Shown here in pieces: positions 35,668 through 44,511 of a stretch of DNA of 64,000 nt. Under the pieces are notes generated by a model. It was given only the letters and a program-made list of their open reading frames with translations. It was not told where the DNA came from and did no database searches. Position 1 is the stretch's first letter, and each line of letters opens with the position of its first letter. Position numbers and translations under genes: made by a program. This stretch comes from SZUA-430 sp965227535 (GTDB taxonomy: Bacteria > Pseudomonadota > Alphaproteobacteria > Micropepsales > Micropepsaceae): positions 5,022,001 to 5,086,000 of the forward strand of contig OZ245761.1 in assembly GCA_965227535.1 (NCBI GenBank), in the 5' to 3' direction.

Positions 35668-38363
35668 GGCGCGGCCGCTTCGGCGAGTTCGTTGACGGGC
35701 TGTGCCTCGATCGGGAAGGTGAGCACGAACGCTGCGCCGTGGCCTTGGGCGACCGGGCTCTTGACCTCGATCTTGCCGCCCATCGCCTCGACGAAGCCCT
35801 TGCAGATCGACAGCCCCAGCCCGCTGCCGGCCGGCTTGGAGTCGCTGCGCTGCACGCGGAAGAAGCGGTCGAACAACCTGTCCAGGAAATCGGGCGGAAT
35901 GCCGACGCCGTCGTCGACCACCTCGAAGGTCAGCACGCCGTTCTGCGCTTTGACGGAAGCCCAAACATGCTCCGCTCCCTCGCCGTGTTTGATGGCGTTG
36001 TCGAGCAGATTCACGAGAACGGTCTCGAGCAACATGAAGTCGGCCCGCAGCAACGGTACGTCGGGACCGATGCGCGTGTCGATGCCCACGGCCTTGGCGC
36101 GCGGCGCAACGCGCGCCGCGGCCGACTCCAAAACCTCCGCGGGATCAAGCCACTCGCGCCGCGGCTTCAACTCGCCAGCCTCCAGACGCGACATGTTCAG
36201 AAGGTTGGTCACATACTGATCGAGGCGCTTGGTCTCGTCGACGATGGCGAGCAGAAGCTCGTCTTTCGCAGCCGGATCCAGCTTGCTGTCGTCCTGCCGC
36301 AGTGTACTGGCCGACCCCATGATCGTGGTCAGCGGCGTGCGCAGATCGTGAGACACCGACGACATCAGCGCCGTGCGCAGCCTGTCGGTCGCCGTCATCG
36401 CCTCGACGCGCGCGGCTTCCTCCGCGAACGTCAGGCGATCGATCGCAACGGCCGACTGATCCAGGATGGAATCCATGGTCTGCAGCATATCCTGACGAAG
36501 CGGCGGATCGCCGTCGCCCTGACGCAGGCCCAACACGCCCACGATCTTCTTCGCCGTACGCACCGGCCGGAAGTGCCACGTTGCCGACGGCAGCGTCGAG
36601 GTGCCGCGGCCCGCAGGCTCGCCGTGCTGCATCGCCCACCGCGCGGCCGCCATCGCCGCGGCGTCGAGCGTGTCTTCCGGCGGCCAGGAATAGCGTATCT
36701 CAAGATCGCCTTCGCTCGGCAGCAACGCCAGCGCCGGCAATTTCGACAACCGATGTGCCTGCAGGACAATCGCGTGCAACAGTGCATCGGGCGTCGCCGA
36801 CGCGCTCAGCCGCCGCGAAAAATCGAACAACACCTGTATGGCGTTCGCCCGCGCCTGCGCGGCATTCGCCTGATCGCGGACGCGGCCCGCGAGTAAGCCG
36901 GTGACGATCCCGACGATCAAGAACACGCTGAGCGTCAGCACATCGTCCCACGACGATATCTCGAACGTGTAGTAGGGCTCTGTGAAGAAGAAGTTCCACG
37001 ATGGAAACGCAAGCAGGGCCGTTGCGACTGCCGCCCGAAGCCCGAACCGCACGGCGCCGAGGAATACGGCGGTCAAGAACATCATCGCCATGTTGGGCAA
37101 AGTCGAGATCGAAGATATCGCAAGGCCAAGCCCCACGACGACCGCGACGCTGAGCGGCGGGTAAAGCCACCCGCGCCAATCGAGCGGCACACCGGGCAGC
37201 CGGAAGGGGCGTGACAACGGCGTCGCGTCAGGCACGACCACGTGAACCGGAATGCCTTCCGAGCGCCGGATCAATTCGTTCGCAAGCGAGCGGCGAAACA
37301 CCTGGCGCAACCAGCTCTCGCGCGAACGGCCGACCACGATCTGGGTCACGTTGTTGCGGCGGGCATAGGCCAACAACTCGTCCGGCAAATCCTCGCCGAC
37401 CATGCGCTCGACGCGCGCCTGCATCTGTTCGGCAAGCTTGAGCACGTCGTCGATCAGATCCCGATCTTCCGGCGCCAGCGGCGGCGCGTCGGAACGCTCG
37501 ATGTGAACGGCGATCCACGGCGCGCCGATTTGGTCCGCAAGCCTGGCGCCAGCGCGTAGGACCGCTCTCGCCGTCGCGTCGCGGCCGACGCAGACCATGA
37601 TGCGCTCGCCCGCGGGCCACGGGCCTTCGATGGCATGGGCGCGCATATAGCCCACGAGTTGCTGGTCGACCCGGTCCGCCGTGCGCCGCAGCGCCAGTTC
37701 GCGCAAGGCGCTGAGGTTGCCGGGCTTGAAGTAATTTTCGAGAGCTCGGCCGGCGAGTTCGCCGGTGTAGACCTTTCCTTCGTGCAACCGCGCCGTCAGT
37801 TCCTCCGGCGTCAAGTCGATGAGTTCGACTTCATCGGCTTTCTCGACGACCAGGTCCGGCAAGGTTTCCCGCACGCGCACGCCCGTGATGCGCGCGATCA
37901 CGTCGTTCAAGCCTTCAAGGTGCTGAATGTTGAGCGCCGTATGGACGTCGATGCCGGCGCGCAGCAGCTCCTCGATGTCCTGCCAGCGCTTTGGATGGCG
38001 GCTGTCCGGCACGTTGGTGTGCGCATACTCGTCGACGATCAGCACCTTGGGGCGGCGCGCCAACGCGGCATCAAGGTCGAATTCATGAAGCGTCTGCCCG
38101 CGGTAGGCGTGCGGCCGGCGGGGCAGAATCTCGAAACCCTCAAGAAGCGTCGCGGTGTCCTTGCGGCCGTGCGTTTCCACAAGGCCGACGACCACGTCGA
38201 TACCCTGCGCCTTCAGGCGGCGCGCGCCTTCCAGCATGGCGAACGTCTTGCCGACGCCGGGCGCCATGCCGAGATAGATCTTCAGGCGCCCGCGCCCTTC
38301 GCGCGCGGCTTCCGCGAGAAGGGCTTCAGGTTCGGGTCGCAGCGGCTCGCGCGGTTCGGTCAT
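35664..38363 (-). CDS. kdpD: KdpD osmosensitive K+ sensor kinase
   Basis: An 899-residue kinase controlling kdp expression. The N-terminal KdpD domain has a Walker A-like GMAPGVGKTFAMLEG and DEYAHTNVPDSRHPKRWQD; a universal-stress-like domain follows (about 255-370). Four closely spaced TM helices lie at about 400-500, then a GAF-like region, HisKA with His in MSSVSHDLRTPLTT, and HATPase (DDGVGIPPDFLDRLF; GSGLGLSI). The ATG at 38363 is preferred; a GTG two codons upstream is possible. Follows kdpC by 17 bp. Confidence 0.95.
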   Translation of the reverse strand: MTEPREPLRPEPEALLAEAAREGRGRLKIYLGMAPGVGKTFAMLEGARRLKAQGIDVVVGLVETHGRKDTATLLEGFEILPRRPHAYRGQTLHEFDLDAALARRPKVLIVDEYAHTNVPDSRHPKRWQDIEELLRAGIDVHTALNIQHLEGLNDVIARITGVRVRETLPDLVVEKADEVELIDLTPEELTARLHEGKVYTGELAGRALENYFKPGNLSALRELALRRTADRVDQQLVGYMRAHAIEGPWPAGERIMVCVGRDATARAVLRAGARLADQIGAPWIAVHIERSDAPPLAPEDRDLIDDVLKLAEQMQARVERMVGEDLPDELLAYARRNNVTQIVVGRSRESWLRQVFRRSLANELIRRSEGIPVHVVVPDATPLSRPFRLPGVPLDWRGWLYPPLSVAVVVGLGLAISSISTLPNMAMMFLTAVFLGAVRFGLRAAVATALLAFPSWNFFFTEPYYTFEISSWDDVLTLSVFLIVGIVTGLLAGRVRDQANAAQARANAIQVLFDFSRRLSASATPDALLHAIVLQAHRLSKLPALALLPSEGDLEIRYSWPPEDTLDAAAMAAARWAMQHGEPAGRGTSTLPSATWHFRPVRTAKKIVGVLGLRQGDGDPPLRQDMLQTMDSILDQSAVAIDRLTFAEEAARVEAMTATDRLRTALMSSVSHDLRTPLTTIMGSASTLRQDDSKLDPAAKDELLLAIVDETKRLDQYVTNLLNMSRLEAGELKPRREWLDPAEVLESAAARVAPRAKAVGIDTRIGPDVPLLRADFMLLETVLVNLLDNAIKHGEGAEHVWASVKAQNGVLTFEVVDDGVGIPPDFLDRLFDRFFRVQRSDSKPAGSGLGLSICKGFVEAMGGKIEVKSPVAQGHGAAFVLTFPIEAQPVNELAEAAAP

Positions 38364-38380
38364 GCGCACCCATGATAGTG

Positions 38381-38977
38381 CTACGGCGCAGGAGGCGCAG
38401 CAGCTTCGGAAGCTGCGCTTTCGGCGTCGAGAGCAAGGTTAAGGTTCAACACATTCACGCGCGGCTCGCCGATAAAGCCCAGGACGCGGCCTTCGGTGTT
38501 CTTGTCGACAAGGGCGTTGACCTGATCGACCGGCAGGCTCCGGGCCTTGGCGACGCGTTCGGCCTGGCGGTGCGCATTCTCAGGGCTGATATGCGGGTCG
38601 AGGCCGGAACCTGAGGCGGTTACCGCATCGGCCGGCACGGGGCTGTCGCCCGGATAGCGGGCAGCTTCTGTCTTGATGCGCTCGATGAGTTTGGGCGAGG
38701 TCGGGCCCAGGTTCGAGCCGCTGGACGAAGCGCCGTCGTAACCGTTGGCGCCGGCTGCCGAGGGCCGCGGCCAAAAATATTTATCGCCCGCGAACGCCTG
38801 GGCGATCAACTCGGAGCCGATCGGCTTGCCGTCCTTCATGATGATGCTGCCGTTCGCCGTACCCGGCGCGATGACCTGCGCAATGCCGGTGATGGCCAGA
38901 GGATAGGCGAGTCCCGTAAGGATCGTGAACAAGACGATCATGACGATGGCGGGACGCAGATGTTCTAAGGGGTTCAT
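38381..38977 (-). CDS. kdpC: K+-transporting ATPase subunit KdpC
   Basis: A 198-residue subunit with one N-terminal TM helix (about 12-34) and a periplasmic domain containing YFWPRPSA and SGSGLDPHISPENA, both invariant in KdpC. It assembles KdpA with KdpB. The ATG at 38977 has GAAGAG about 7 bases upstream, formed where the kdpB stop lies. A TTG five codons earlier overlaps that stop (TTGA) and is an alternative. The C-terminus has an Ala/Ser/Glu-rich tail. Confidence 0.94.
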   Translation of the reverse strand: MNPLEHLRPAIVMIVLFTILTGLAYPLAITGIAQVIAPGTANGSIIMKDGKPIGSELIAQAFAGDKYFWPRPSAAGANGYDGASSSGSNLGPTSPKLIERIKTEAARYPGDSPVPADAVTASGSGLDPHISPENAHRQAERVAKARSLPVDQVNALVDKNTEGRVLGFIGEPRVNVLNLNLALDAESAASEAAAPPAP

Positions 38978-38988
38978 GGCGGTGCTCT

Positions 38989-41022
38989 TCAAACGAACAT
39001 GTTCACGACGAGATCGATGAGTTTGATGCCGACGAACGGCGCGATGAGCCCGCCGAGACCATAGATCAACAGGTTGTTGCGCAGCACGGCCGCCGCGCCC
39101 AGTGGACGGTACTTCACGCCGCGCAGCGCGAGCGGGATCAAAGCGACGATGATCAAGGCGTTAAAGATAATCGCCGAGATGATCGCCGTGACCGGGTTCA
39201 GCTGCATAATGTTCAGCGCCTGCAGTTCCGGATAGGTGCCTAAGAACAGCACTGGAATGATGGCGAAGTACTTGGCGACGTCGTTCGCGATCGAGAACGT
39301 CGTCAGCGCGCCGCGCGTCATCAACATCTGCTTGCCGATCTCGACCACCTCGAGCAGCTTCGTCGGGCTCGAGTCCAGATCGACCATGTTGGCGGCCTCG
39401 CGCGCGGCCTGCGTGCCCGACTGCAGCGCGATGCCGACATCGGCCTGCGCGAGGGCGGGCGCGTCGTTCGTGCCGTCGCCGCACATCCCCACGAGGCGTC
39501 CGCCGGCTTGAGCTTTGCGGATGAAGCTGAGCTTGTCCTCGGGCGTCGCCTCGGCGATGAACTCGTCGACCCCCGCCTCGCTGGCGATCGCCGCTGCCGT
39601 GATTCGGTTGTCGCCGGTCACCATCACAGTCTTGATACCCATCGCGCGCAACGCGTTGAAGCGATCCTTGATGCCGGGCTTCACGATGTCCTTGAGATGG
39701 ATCACGCCAAGCAGCTGGTCGTCCCTGGTGACCGCAAGCGGCGTGCCCCCGGCGCGCGCGATGCGTTCGACCACAGCCGTGAAGTCCGCAGGCGCGCTCG
39801 CACCGATGCTCTTCAGAATGCTATCGACGGCGCCCTTGCGATAGCGCACACCGTCGATATCCGCGCCCGACACGCGCGTCTGTGCGGAGAATGTGACGTA
39901 CTCTACCTTCTTGGCCGAGAGGTCCGGCGCGGTAAATTTGACCTTGGTCGTCACGAACTCGACAATCGACCGGCCTTCCGGCGTCTGGTCGGCGAGCGAC
40001 GACAGGATCGCAGCTTCGGCAAGGTCGCGCTGAGACGCGGTCGATATCGGCAGCAGTTCGTCGCACATACGGTTGCCGAACGTGATCGTGCCCGTCTTGT
40101 CGAGCAACAGGGTATCGACGTCGCCGGCGGCTTCCACGGCGCGGCCGGAGGTTGCGATGACGTTGAAGCGCACGAGGCGGTCCATGCCGGCGATGCCGAT
40201 CGCTGAAAGCAAGCCGCCGATCGTGGTCGGGATCAGCGTGACGAAGAGTGCGATCAGCGTCGTCACCGACACCTGCGCGCCGGAATACGAGCCCAGGCCC
40301 ACGATCGTCACCACGACAACCACAAAGATCAGGCTCAACCCGGCGAGCAGAACGTCGAGGGCGATCTCATTCGGTGTCTTCTGGCGGCGCGCGCCCTCGA
40401 CCAGCGCGATCATGCGGTCGATGAACGTTTGCCCCGGCGCCGCGGTCACGCGCACCACGATCCAGTCGGAAAGAACCTGCGTGCCGCCGGTCACGGCCGA
40501 GCGGTCGCCGCCGGCCTCGCGGATGACGGGCGCGGACTCGCCGGTGATGGCGCTTTCGTTGACCGACGCGACGCCGTCGATGATCTCGCCGTCCGAGGGG
40601 ATCAGGTCGCCCGCCTCGACGAGGACGATGTCGCCGACCTTGAGCTCGCTCGCGCCAACCTTGTCGAAACGGCTGCGGTTCTTCGCATCGCTCAGACGCT
40701 TGGCGGTCGCCTGCGTGCGCGTGCGGCGCAAGGCGTCGGCCTGCGCCTTGCCGCGGCCCTCGGCGACCGCTTCGGCAAAGTTCGCGAAGAGCACCGTGAA
40801 CCACAGCCACAGCGCGATTTGCCCGCTGAACCAAACCGGCGCGCCCGTGACGGCGTCCCGGATCGCGAGAATTGTCACCAACACCGTTACGATCTCGGTG
40901 ACGAAGATGACGGGATTTCGCGCCAGCTTGCGCGGATCGAGTTTCACGAATGCATCGCCAACGGCGCGGCCCAAGAGGCTCATGTCGAAGGCGGAGGTCG
41001 TGCGTGCGGCCTTGGCGATCAT
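38989..41022 (-). CDS. kdpB: K+-transporting P-type ATPase subunit KdpB
   Basis: A 677-residue P-type ATPase, the ATP-hydrolysing subunit of the high-affinity K+ importer. The phosphorylation motif is LLDKTGTIT, the actuator domain has NESAITGESAPV, the nucleotide-binding domain is short as in KdpB, and the hinge is MCGDGTNDAPALAQ. TM helices number about seven. The length matches the family. 22 bp downstream of kdpA. Confidence 0.97.
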   Translation of the reverse strand: MIAKAARTTSAFDMSLLGRAVGDAFVKLDPRKLARNPVIFVTEIVTVLVTILAIRDAVTGAPVWFSGQIALWLWFTVLFANFAEAVAEGRGKAQADALRRTRTQATAKRLSDAKNRSRFDKVGASELKVGDIVLVEAGDLIPSDGEIIDGVASVNESAITGESAPVIREAGGDRSAVTGGTQVLSDWIVVRVTAAPGQTFIDRMIALVEGARRQKTPNEIALDVLLAGLSLIFVVVVVTIVGLGSYSGAQVSVTTLIALFVTLIPTTIGGLLSAIGIAGMDRLVRFNVIATSGRAVEAAGDVDTLLLDKTGTITFGNRMCDELLPISTASQRDLAEAAILSSLADQTPEGRSIVEFVTTKVKFTAPDLSAKKVEYVTFSAQTRVSGADIDGVRYRKGAVDSILKSIGASAPADFTAVVERIARAGGTPLAVTRDDQLLGVIHLKDIVKPGIKDRFNALRAMGIKTVMVTGDNRITAAAIASEAGVDEFIAEATPEDKLSFIRKAQAGGRLVGMCGDGTNDAPALAQADVGIALQSGTQAAREAANMVDLDSSPTKLLEVVEIGKQMLMTRGALTTFSIANDVAKYFAIIPVLFLGTYPELQALNIMQLNPVTAIISAIIFNALIIVALIPLALRGVKYRPLGAAAVLRNNLLIYGLGGLIAPFVGIKLIDLVVNMFV

Positions 41023-41044
41023 GTTTTTGTCTCGCGAGAATTCG

Positions 41045-42757
41045 TTACGGAGAAAGGTGACCGGCCTGCATCATGAAATGCTCCACGATGGGGCCGAGTG
41101 CGAGCGACGGGAAGAACTGCAAGCCGCCCATGATGAGGATCACGCCGATGACGAGGCCGACGAACAGCGAGTTGTCGGTCGGGAACGTGCCGGCTGCGAT
41201 GGGCGTCTTGACCTTTGCACCGATGGATCCGGCGATCGCCATCATCGGTACGATGTAGGCAAAGCGCCCGAGCAGCATCGCGAGGCCCAACAACACGTTG
41301 TAGAAGGGCGTATTCGCCGTCAGCCCCGCGAACGCCGAGCCGTTGTTGCCGGCGGCCGACGTGAACGCGTAGAGAATCTCGGCGTACCCGTGCGGCCCGG
41401 TGTTCAGCGGGCCTGCTCTGCCGACGTCGAGTGACGCGGCGATTGCGGTGAAGCCCAAAATGGCGACCGGCAAGATGAGGATTGCGAGCACCGCGAGCTT
41501 CATCTCCTTCGCGCCGATCTTCTTGCCGAGATATTCCGGCGTTCGTCCGACCATAAGACCCGCGACGAAGACGGACAGGATCGCGAAGATGATCAGTCCA
41601 TAAAGGCCGGAACCGACGCCGCCAGGCAGGATTTCCCCGAGCTGGATCAGGAACAGAGGCACGAGACCGCCGAGCGGTGTGTAGCTGTCGTGCATCGAGT
41701 TCACGGCGCCGCACGACGTGGCAGTTGTAATGGCGGCGAAGGCAGCACTGGACGCGGTGCCGAACCGAGTCTCTTTGCCTTCCATGTTGCCGGGCGTGGG
41801 ATCGATGCCGGCCGCCGTCACGATCGGGTTGTTCGCGGCTTCGGCCATGTAAGCGGCCCCGACGCCAGCCAACAGCAAGATGCCGATAATGGCGTAGAGC
41901 ACATAGCCCTGACGCTTGTCGCCGACCATCCGTCCGAACGTGAAGGTAAGGCCGAAGCCGATCACGATGATCGCCCAGGTCTCGATGATGTTCGTCCACG
42001 CGTTCGGGTTCTCGAACGGATGGGCACTGTTGGCGTTGAAGAAGCCGCCGCCGTTAGTGCCCAGATGCTTGATCGCGACTTGCGACGCGACCGGACCCAT
42101 CGAGAGCGTCTGTTCGACGCCCTCAAGCGTCGTCGCCTTCACCCACGGCAGCAGCGTCTGCGGCATGCCGAGCAGAACGAGCGCCAGCGCAACCACGATC
42201 GAAAGCGGCAACAACACGTAGAGCGTGCTGCGCGTCAGATCGACCCAGAAGTTGCCGAGGTCTTTGGTTTGCGAACGCGCGAAAGCCCGCGTCAACGCCA
42301 GCGCCAGCGCGATGCCGGTCGCCGCCGAAACGAAGTTATGAACGGTCAGTCCCATCATCTGCGAGAGGTGACTCATCGTCGCCTCGCCGCCGTAGGACTG
42401 CCAGTTAGTATTGGTGACGAAACTGACCGCCGTGTTGAACGAGAGATCGGGCGTCAGCCCGCTAAAACCCGGCGGATTGAGCGGCAGGCCCGCCTGAAAC
42501 CTCAAGATCGCATAGAGGGACAGAAAGCCCGCCAAGCTGAACATCAGCATAGCAATCGCGTAAGCGCGCCAATCCTGACCTTTGTTGGGATCGACCCCCG
42601 AAAGCCAATAGAAACCACGCTCGACCGGACCCAGGATCGGATGCAGGAACGTTCGCTCGCCTTGAAAAACGCGCGCCATGAAAGCGCCGAGCGGCGGGGC
42701 CGTGACCGCCGTGAGCGCGAAGATGAGGCCGATTTGGAGCCAGCCGATAAAAGTCAT
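41045..42757 (-). CDS. kdpA: K+-transporting ATPase subunit KdpA
   Basis: A 570-residue, about ten-helix subunit of the SKT superfamily that carries the selectivity filter. Four pore-loop segments recur, including TNTNWQSYGGE and TNGGGFFNANSAHPFENP, the canonical KdpA signatures. It begins with a polytopic MTFIGWLQIGLIF start, and follows kdpF by 29 bp. Confidence 0.96.
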   Translation of the reverse strand: MTFIGWLQIGLIFALTAVTAPPLGAFMARVFQGERTFLHPILGPVERGFYWLSGVDPNKGQDWRAYAIAMLMFSLAGFLSLYAILRFQAGLPLNPPGFSGLTPDLSFNTAVSFVTNTNWQSYGGEATMSHLSQMMGLTVHNFVSAATGIALALALTRAFARSQTKDLGNFWVDLTRSTLYVLLPLSIVVALALVLLGMPQTLLPWVKATTLEGVEQTLSMGPVASQVAIKHLGTNGGGFFNANSAHPFENPNAWTNIIETWAIIVIGFGLTFTFGRMVGDKRQGYVLYAIIGILLLAGVGAAYMAEAANNPIVTAAGIDPTPGNMEGKETRFGTASSAAFAAITTATSCGAVNSMHDSYTPLGGLVPLFLIQLGEILPGGVGSGLYGLIIFAILSVFVAGLMVGRTPEYLGKKIGAKEMKLAVLAILILPVAILGFTAIAASLDVGRAGPLNTGPHGYAEILYAFTSAAGNNGSAFAGLTANTPFYNVLLGLAMLLGRFAYIVPMMAIAGSIGAKVKTPIAAGTFPTDNSLFVGLVIGVILIMGGLQFFPSLALGPIVEHFMMQAGHLSP

Positions 42758-42786
42758 GGTTGAATGTCCCGTGATACGCGATGCGG

Positions 42787-42873
42787 TTAGAGCTGTTCGG
42801 GCCGCATGAGCGCGTAGAGCAGATAGACCAAGATGATCACGGCGACCGCGCCGCCAAGAACCAAGTCAAGCAT
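42787..42873 (-). CDS. kdpF: KdpF small membrane subunit
   Basis: A 28-residue single-helix peptide with a hydrophobic core (LGGAVAVIILVYLLYALM) and the typical ending RPEQL, just before kdpA. It stabilises the Kdp complex and binds between KdpA and KdpB. It is too short for most gene callers. A GAGGGAG ribosome-binding site lies about 9 bases before the ATG at 42873. It sits 15 bp after a second, even less familiar membrane peptide gene. Confidence 0.92.
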   Translation of the reverse strand: MLDLVLGGAVAVIILVYLLYALMRPEQL

Positions 42874-42888
42874 CGTCGTCGTCTCCCT

Positions 42889-42978
42889 CTAGGCCCGCGA
42901 ACACAGCGCGACGTAGATCCACATCGCTGCAAAGAAACCGACACCGACGATCAACATGAAGATGTCCGAACTGGGCAT
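42889..42978 (-). CDS. 29-residue membrane peptide upstream of kdpF
   Basis: A hand-found ORF, starting MPSSDIFMLIVGVGFFAAM and ending YVALCSRA, with a single hydrophobic helix. It has a near-perfect ribosome-binding site (AGGAG about 9 bases before the ATG at 42978) and directly precedes kdpF. Its position, RBS and hydrophobicity make it a real first gene of the kdp operon. Small peptides of this type occur upstream of kdpF in other alphaproteobacteria (recalled, not checked). Function unknown; a second accessory subunit or a kdp regulator is possible. Confidence 0.8.
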   Translation of the reverse strand: MPSSDIFMLIVGVGFFAAMWIYVALCSRA

Positions 42979-43430
42979 AGCGATTTCTCCTCGTACCTCG
43001 CCGCACTTTGGGGGAGGCTTATGTTTCGTTGATTGTTGAGCGGGAATTAGTGCCGGGTTCGTTTTTAGTCTCTTGGGCGCTCGGACAATTGACTTGCATC
43101 AAGCCTGGAGCCGAATGCTGACGAATGAAACGACCGAAGCGAACGCTCCACAGTTTGCGGTTCGATGAGTGGCAGCGGACACTTAGCCCGCCGAATGCAT
43201 GGTTTCGATATGGAAGGAAGAGCCGCCGTATAAAGATTGCATAAAGATCGTTGTCGACAGCCAATGCGTTGGCGGGCCCGACACAATGGAACCCGGAACG
43301 CTCGTGTCCAGTGAAACGCGGTTAAGCGGCGACCAAATCCCTTTGCAGGTTTCTTACGAACGACGGCCGTGTCCCGCATCGAATGGATATGCGTGGCCGC
43401 TTAGGTTGCCCTCAGGAAAAGGAGGCAGCC
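42979..43430 (+). other. Intergenic region upstream of the kdp operon and of the 43431 gene
   Basis: This 452-bp divergent region carries the kdp promoter (minus strand) and that of the plus-strand 120-residue protein. It contains the FNR-like palindrome at 43089-43102. On the minus strand a TAAAAA hexamer lies 21 bp after the palindrome. ORFs on either strand here have no supporting start site or hydrophobicity, and I do not accept them. Confidence 0.45.
43089..43102 (-). promoter_or_regulatory. FNR/FixK-like box upstream of the kdp operon
   Basis: On the minus strand this reads TTGAT-GCAA-GTCAA, one mismatch from the FNR/FixK consensus TTGAT-N4-ATCAA. The centre is about 40 bp from the start expected from the minus-strand TAAAAA hexamer, which is where a class II activator binds. 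It is about 117 bp before the first kdp peptide ATG. It could equally serve the divergent plus-strand gene. Confidence 0.35.
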
Positions 43431-43793
43431 ATGCGCACGCAATCTCGCTCAAGCAACGATCTCGACTTGCTCTCTCGTTGGGCGCTGGCCGTATTGTTGG
43501 CGACCGCGCTCCTGACCGTGGGCTACACGATCATTTACACCGCAGCCGAAGTCGACAAAACGCGCGCGCATCTCACCGGCACGCTGCCGGCAAATTACCG
43601 CGACACCTTGAAAGCGATGCTGCAGTCCGCGGGCGCGACATGCCGCGAAGTCTGCGACCTAACAGCCTCCGCCACCGTCACACACCAAACAACATTCCGC
43701 ATCAGCTGCGCCACCGCCTCGACGGCCAACGCCTGCGCATCCTCCGAAGACTACCTACTGACCCTAGAACCCTCACCAGTTCCGAGCCGGTAG
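43431..43793 (+). CDS. Small single-TM protein of unknown function
   Basis: A 120-residue protein with a cytoplasmic lead, one TM helix (about 18-40) and a periplasmic tail. The tail contains four Cys (TCREVC, SCATAST, ACASSED) that may pair. It starts at the ATG 43431 just after a perfect AGGAGG ribosome-binding site, which rejects longer ORFs upstream. No known domain is recognised. It is divergent from the kdp operon and ends about 40 bp before the left inverted repeat of the DUF559 element. Confidence 0.7.
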   Translation: MRTQSRSSNDLDLLSRWALAVLLATALLTVGYTIIYTAAEVDKTRAHLTGTLPANYRDTLKAMLQSAGATCREVCDLTASATVTHQTTFRISCATASTANACASSEDYLLTLEPSPVPSR

Positions 43794-43834
43794 CCACGCG
43801 CGGACACCCACTAAACGGGGCTACGTTTTCTTCA

Positions 43835-43883
43835 CCCCTCGCCCGTCCTCGGGCGGGAGAGGGGCCGGGGGTGAGGGTGGGCG
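43835..43883 (+). repeat. Left 49-bp inverted-repeat arm flanking the DUF559 gene
   Basis: A G/C-rich 49-bp arm whose reverse complement recurs at 44299-44347 with only a few mismatches. It begins CCCCTCGCCCG and ends GGGGGTGAGGGTGGGCG. It contains its own small hairpin (CGCCCG/CGGGCG). The sequence is of the same dispersed family (GGGAGAGG-type) seen widely in alphaproteobacteria. Confidence 0.85.
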
Positions 43884-43934
43884 ACGAACAAGCTCGGCCT
43901 TGGCAATCTTGATGGTGCGCAGCAAAATCGGTTT

Positions 43935-44288
43935 ATGCGCGAACAAAAAAATGTTCCGGCAGCACGTCGGCTGCGACAACGCGAGACCGATCTCGAACGC
44001 CGACTCTGGCGCGAACTCCGCAACCGCCGTGCTTTCGGTCTGAAGTTCCGGCGGCAGCATCCGGTCGGCCCTTACGTCGTGGACTTCGCCTGCCTCGAAG
44101 CACGCTTGCTAATTGAAATCGATGGCTATTGGCACCAGTTCAAGAAGGCCGAAGACGCAGCCCGCGGACGCGCGCTCAAGGCAACAGGGTTCGACATCGT
44201 TCGCTACGACATCGAGAACGAGCTCGCCGATGTGAACGCGCTTGCTGAAGCTATCGCCTACGAAGCGAGACAACGCATCGACCGCTGA
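43935..44288 (+). CDS. DUF559-family PD-(D/E)XK-like nuclease
   Basis: A 117-residue protein of the DUF559 family, related to the very-short-patch (Vsr) endonuclease fold. It has a charged helix RQRETDLERRLWRELRNR, then RRQHPVGPYVVDFACLEA and ARLLIEIDGYWH. These supply the Asp of VVDF, the Glu-X-Asp of IEIDG and the conserved His. It is intact and appears to encode a small DNA nuclease, probably cytoplasmic. Inverted-repeat arms of 49 bp lie 51 bp before the start and 10 bp after the stop. That gene-plus-arms arrangement suggests a mobilised or repeat-associated unit. Confidence 0.88.
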   Translation: MREQKNVPAARRLRQRETDLERRLWRELRNRRAFGLKFRRQHPVGPYVVDFACLEARLLIEIDGYWHQFKKAEDAARGRALKATGFDIVRYDIENELADVNALAEAIAYEARQRIDR

Positions 44289-44298
44289 GCGTGCACGC

Positions 44299-44347
44299 CG
44301 CCCACCCTCACCCCCAGCCCCTCTCCCGCCCAAGGGCGGGCGAGGGG
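44299..44347 (+). repeat. Right 49-bp inverted-repeat arm flanking the DUF559 gene
   Basis: The inverted partner of 43835-43883; it begins CGCCCACCCTCACCCCC and ends GGGCGAGGGG. Together the arms could pair across the DUF559 gene. The right arm could also serve as its transcription terminator, though no T-run follows. Confidence 0.85.
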
Positions 44348-44511
44348 AGTAATTGGCGTCACCGACTGGGCGAACCCGAACGATTAATCATCCCTTTACC
44401 TTCCAATCACCTGGCCGGTTAGGCTTTACTGAACAGCGCGCGCCCTAGAGTAGAGGGCGGGCGAAAACCCACGCCCCCTGGGTCTGAAGAGTTCGATGAC
44501 ACGAGTTCCGT

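Noticed and set aside
43835..44347. Insertion sequence
   Set aside because: No transposase; the only gene between the repeats is a DUF559 nuclease, and no target duplication is visible.
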